In this document: piece after piece, positions 62,944-64,000 of the stretch | How the letters are laid out: every line of letters begins with the position of its first letter | How positions within the stretch are numbered: the first letter of the stretch is position 1 | Assembly: GCA_019918135.1 (NCBI GenBank) | Contig: WBZZ01002425.1 | Coordinates: forward strand, 1-64,000 | DNA: 64,000 nucleotides | Source: Paulinella micropora | Lineage: Eukaryota; Cercozoa; Imbricatea; Euglyphida; Paulinellidae | Reading direction: 5' to 3' | Notes under the pieces: generated by a model | Database searches by the model: none | The model's input: only the letters and a program-made list of their open reading frames with translations | What the model was told of the DNA's origin: nothing | Program-made: the position numbers and the translations under genes

Positions 62944-63167
62944 AATAGATGATGGCATCATCAAATAGATGATGGCATCATCTATTTGATGATGCCAGCA
63001 TCTAGTTGATGATGCCATCATCTAGTTGATGATGGCATCATCAAATAGATGATGGCATCATCAAATAGATGATGGCATCATCAAATAGATGATGCCATCA
63101 TCTATTTGATGATGCCATCATCAAATAGATGATGGCATCATCAAATAGATGATGCCATCATCAAATA
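62944..63167. repeat. Satellite array 3, palindromic units
   Basis: About eleven ~20-bp units of GATGATG(G/C)CATCATC with AAATA or TATTT spacers in both orientations, so neighbouring units are also inverted repeats of each other. Bounded by the 35-bp inverted repeat. Confidence 0.9.
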
Positions 63168-63202
63168 GTTACATGCATGCGCCGTGGGTGCTCATTTCTT
63201 TT
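63168..63202. repeat. Inverted repeat, right arm
   Basis: Partner of 62852-62886. Confidence 0.88.
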
Positions 63203-63367
63203 GTGTGATGCAATCAGCTATATATGATGCGATGCGTCTAACTGCATTCTACCATGTGTCTCGCTGATCGAATCCCCACAGGCCATTCTGATCCCCTTTG
63301 GCGTTGCCCTGTTAGAAACTTGCAATCACTCCTTTATTCCACTTCTCCTTGTCGGGTGATAACTTAC

Positions 63368-63842
63368 TTCCAGACTTCGCCGCCACCAAGTCCAACTGCT
63401 CTCGTTCCGTGGCCTCCAGGACCTTCTTCTTCTTCTTCTTCTTCTTCTTCTTCTTCTTCTTCTTCTTCTTCTTCTTCTTCTTCTTCTTCTTGCCCTTCCT
63501 TTCCACTGACTCCCCAACACTCTCGGCCACAGCCTCCTCTTCTTCAGCTTCCTTCTCCTCGTCGTTGCGATTGCTCTTCTTCTTCTTCTTGTTCTTCTCT
63601 TTCTCTAACGCCCCGCCAACCCTCTTCCGCTTCCCCTCCTTGTCTGGCTGCGCCGCCTGCTCTTCATCCTCGTTATCTTCCTCCTCGCTCGTATTCTTCT
63701 GCTTCCCCGCCTTGTCTGGCTGCGCCGCCTGCTCTTCATCCTCGTCATCCTCCTCCTCGCTCGTATTCTTCTGCTTCCTCGTACTACTCTTCTGCTTCCC
63801 CGCCTTGTCTGGCTGCGCCGCCTGCTCTTCATCCTCCGCATA
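63368..63842 (-). pseudogene. Glu/Lys-rich exon cut by repeat X
   Basis: Read on the minus strand: DEEQAAQPDKAGKQK repeated three times with TSEEED linkers, then KEKNKKKKKSNRNDEEKEAE, a run of ~24 Lys from (CTT)n, and ATEREQLDLVAAKSG. The donor A|GTAAGTT at 63367 is close to consensus. No start codon is in frame; the frame reads straight into repeat X at 63842, so X interrupts or borders the gene. It may be the 5' part of the 60623-62877 gene, with the joining exon unresolved. Confidence 0.5.
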
Positions 63843-64000
63843 TGTAAGTTCTCCTATGGGCGAGTGGTCGTTAGAATAATAAACATAGATCCGTTAAACC
63901 TTATCATATGAAAATTGTACATTTCAAAACTATAAGTAAAAACATTTAATTTAATGAAAGAATCATTGAAAAATAGTAAAACCTGACTTCAAACCAATCG
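63841..64000 (-). repeat. X repeat, third copy, inverted and cut by the window end
   Basis: Reverse complement matches the last ~160 bp of 13961-14300, including the TTTTCATATGATAA insertion of the 3' copy, and ends at the same ..GGAGAACTTACATATG boundary. Confidence 0.85.

Noticed and set aside
59430..63167. CRISPR-like arrays
   Set aside because: Spacers are not unique, units are palindromic and contiguous, and the context is eukaryotic with introns.
63312..63530. Poly-Arg and poly-Phe frames of the CTT run
   Set aside because: Alternative frames of a trinucleotide repeat; only the Lys frame joins to Glu/Lys-rich sequence with a splice donor.
1..64000. Giant-virus origin of the F-box, MYND, Sel1 and BspA genes
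   Set aside because: Such families occur in some giant viruses, but spliceosomal introns, complete LTR retrotransposons and satellites point to a cellular eukaryotic chromosome. No viral hallmark gene was seen.
1..64000. tRNA, rRNA or hammerhead ribozyme genes
   Set aside because: No cloverleaf with B-box GGTTCGA, no rRNA-like stretch and no CTGANGA..GAAA core in the LTRs was found by eye; a covariance-model search would be needed to exclude them fully.

Overview
This is a eukaryotic window, probably from an alga or another free-living protist. The evidence is spliceosomal introns (GT..AG), AATAAA/ATTAAA signals just past stop codons, complete LTR retrotransposons, kilobases of satellite DNA, and host proteins of typically eukaryotic or expanded protist families (F-box, AMN1-type LRR, Sel1, MYND, BspA/DUF285 with PKD). 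No rRNA, tRNA or CRISPR was seen. The species cannot be named from the sequence. Host genes are compact and GC-rich and sit between very long G/C, GA and CA tracts.

Layout. 1-1947: a satellite-bearing segment (five ~150-bp units) ending in a truncated LTR. It is duplicated at 29180-31430, where the array has seven units. 1948-6830: a decayed minus-strand copia element (B). 5387-24087: a head-to-tail tandem duplication of ~9.35 kb. Each unit holds the 5' part of B, a plus-strand 5'-truncated copia element (C) and an unrecognised element (X) with ~310-340-bp direct repeats. 24246-28611: three host genes, all unrecognised except for a possible bestrophin-like channel. 31293-39163: a complete but frameshifted copia element (A, TSD CCCCG). 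39523-42790: F-box and LRR genes and a small unknown gene. 43036-49601: a second, younger copia element (D, TSD CCAGA), inserted into a host gene whose halves are at 42926-43035 and 49602-50486. 50855-59412: decaying or frameshifted host genes (unknown, cysteine hydrolase-like, two MYND proteins, a Sel1 protein, and a BspA/PKD surface protein plus fragments). 59430-63842: a minus-strand multi-exon gene whose introns and flanks are packed with TGATGCCATCA satellites, one array being enclosed by a 35-bp inverted repeat. Repeat X reappears at the right edge.

Main points. (1) Elements A and D both encode a MYND zinc finger between the Gag CCHC knuckle and the protease, which is unusual for Ty1/copia. 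(2) In both elements the sequence straight after the 5' LTR reads GGT[T/C]ATGAG. This fits priming by the anticodon arm of initiator tRNA (as in copia and Ty5), and the Gag ATG lies inside this primer site. (3) Many frame breaks in host genes fall at runs of five or more G/C, meaning either assembly indels or real tract-length variation. Retroelements dominate about half of the window. Their insertions, truncations and duplications explain much of the broken gene structure.
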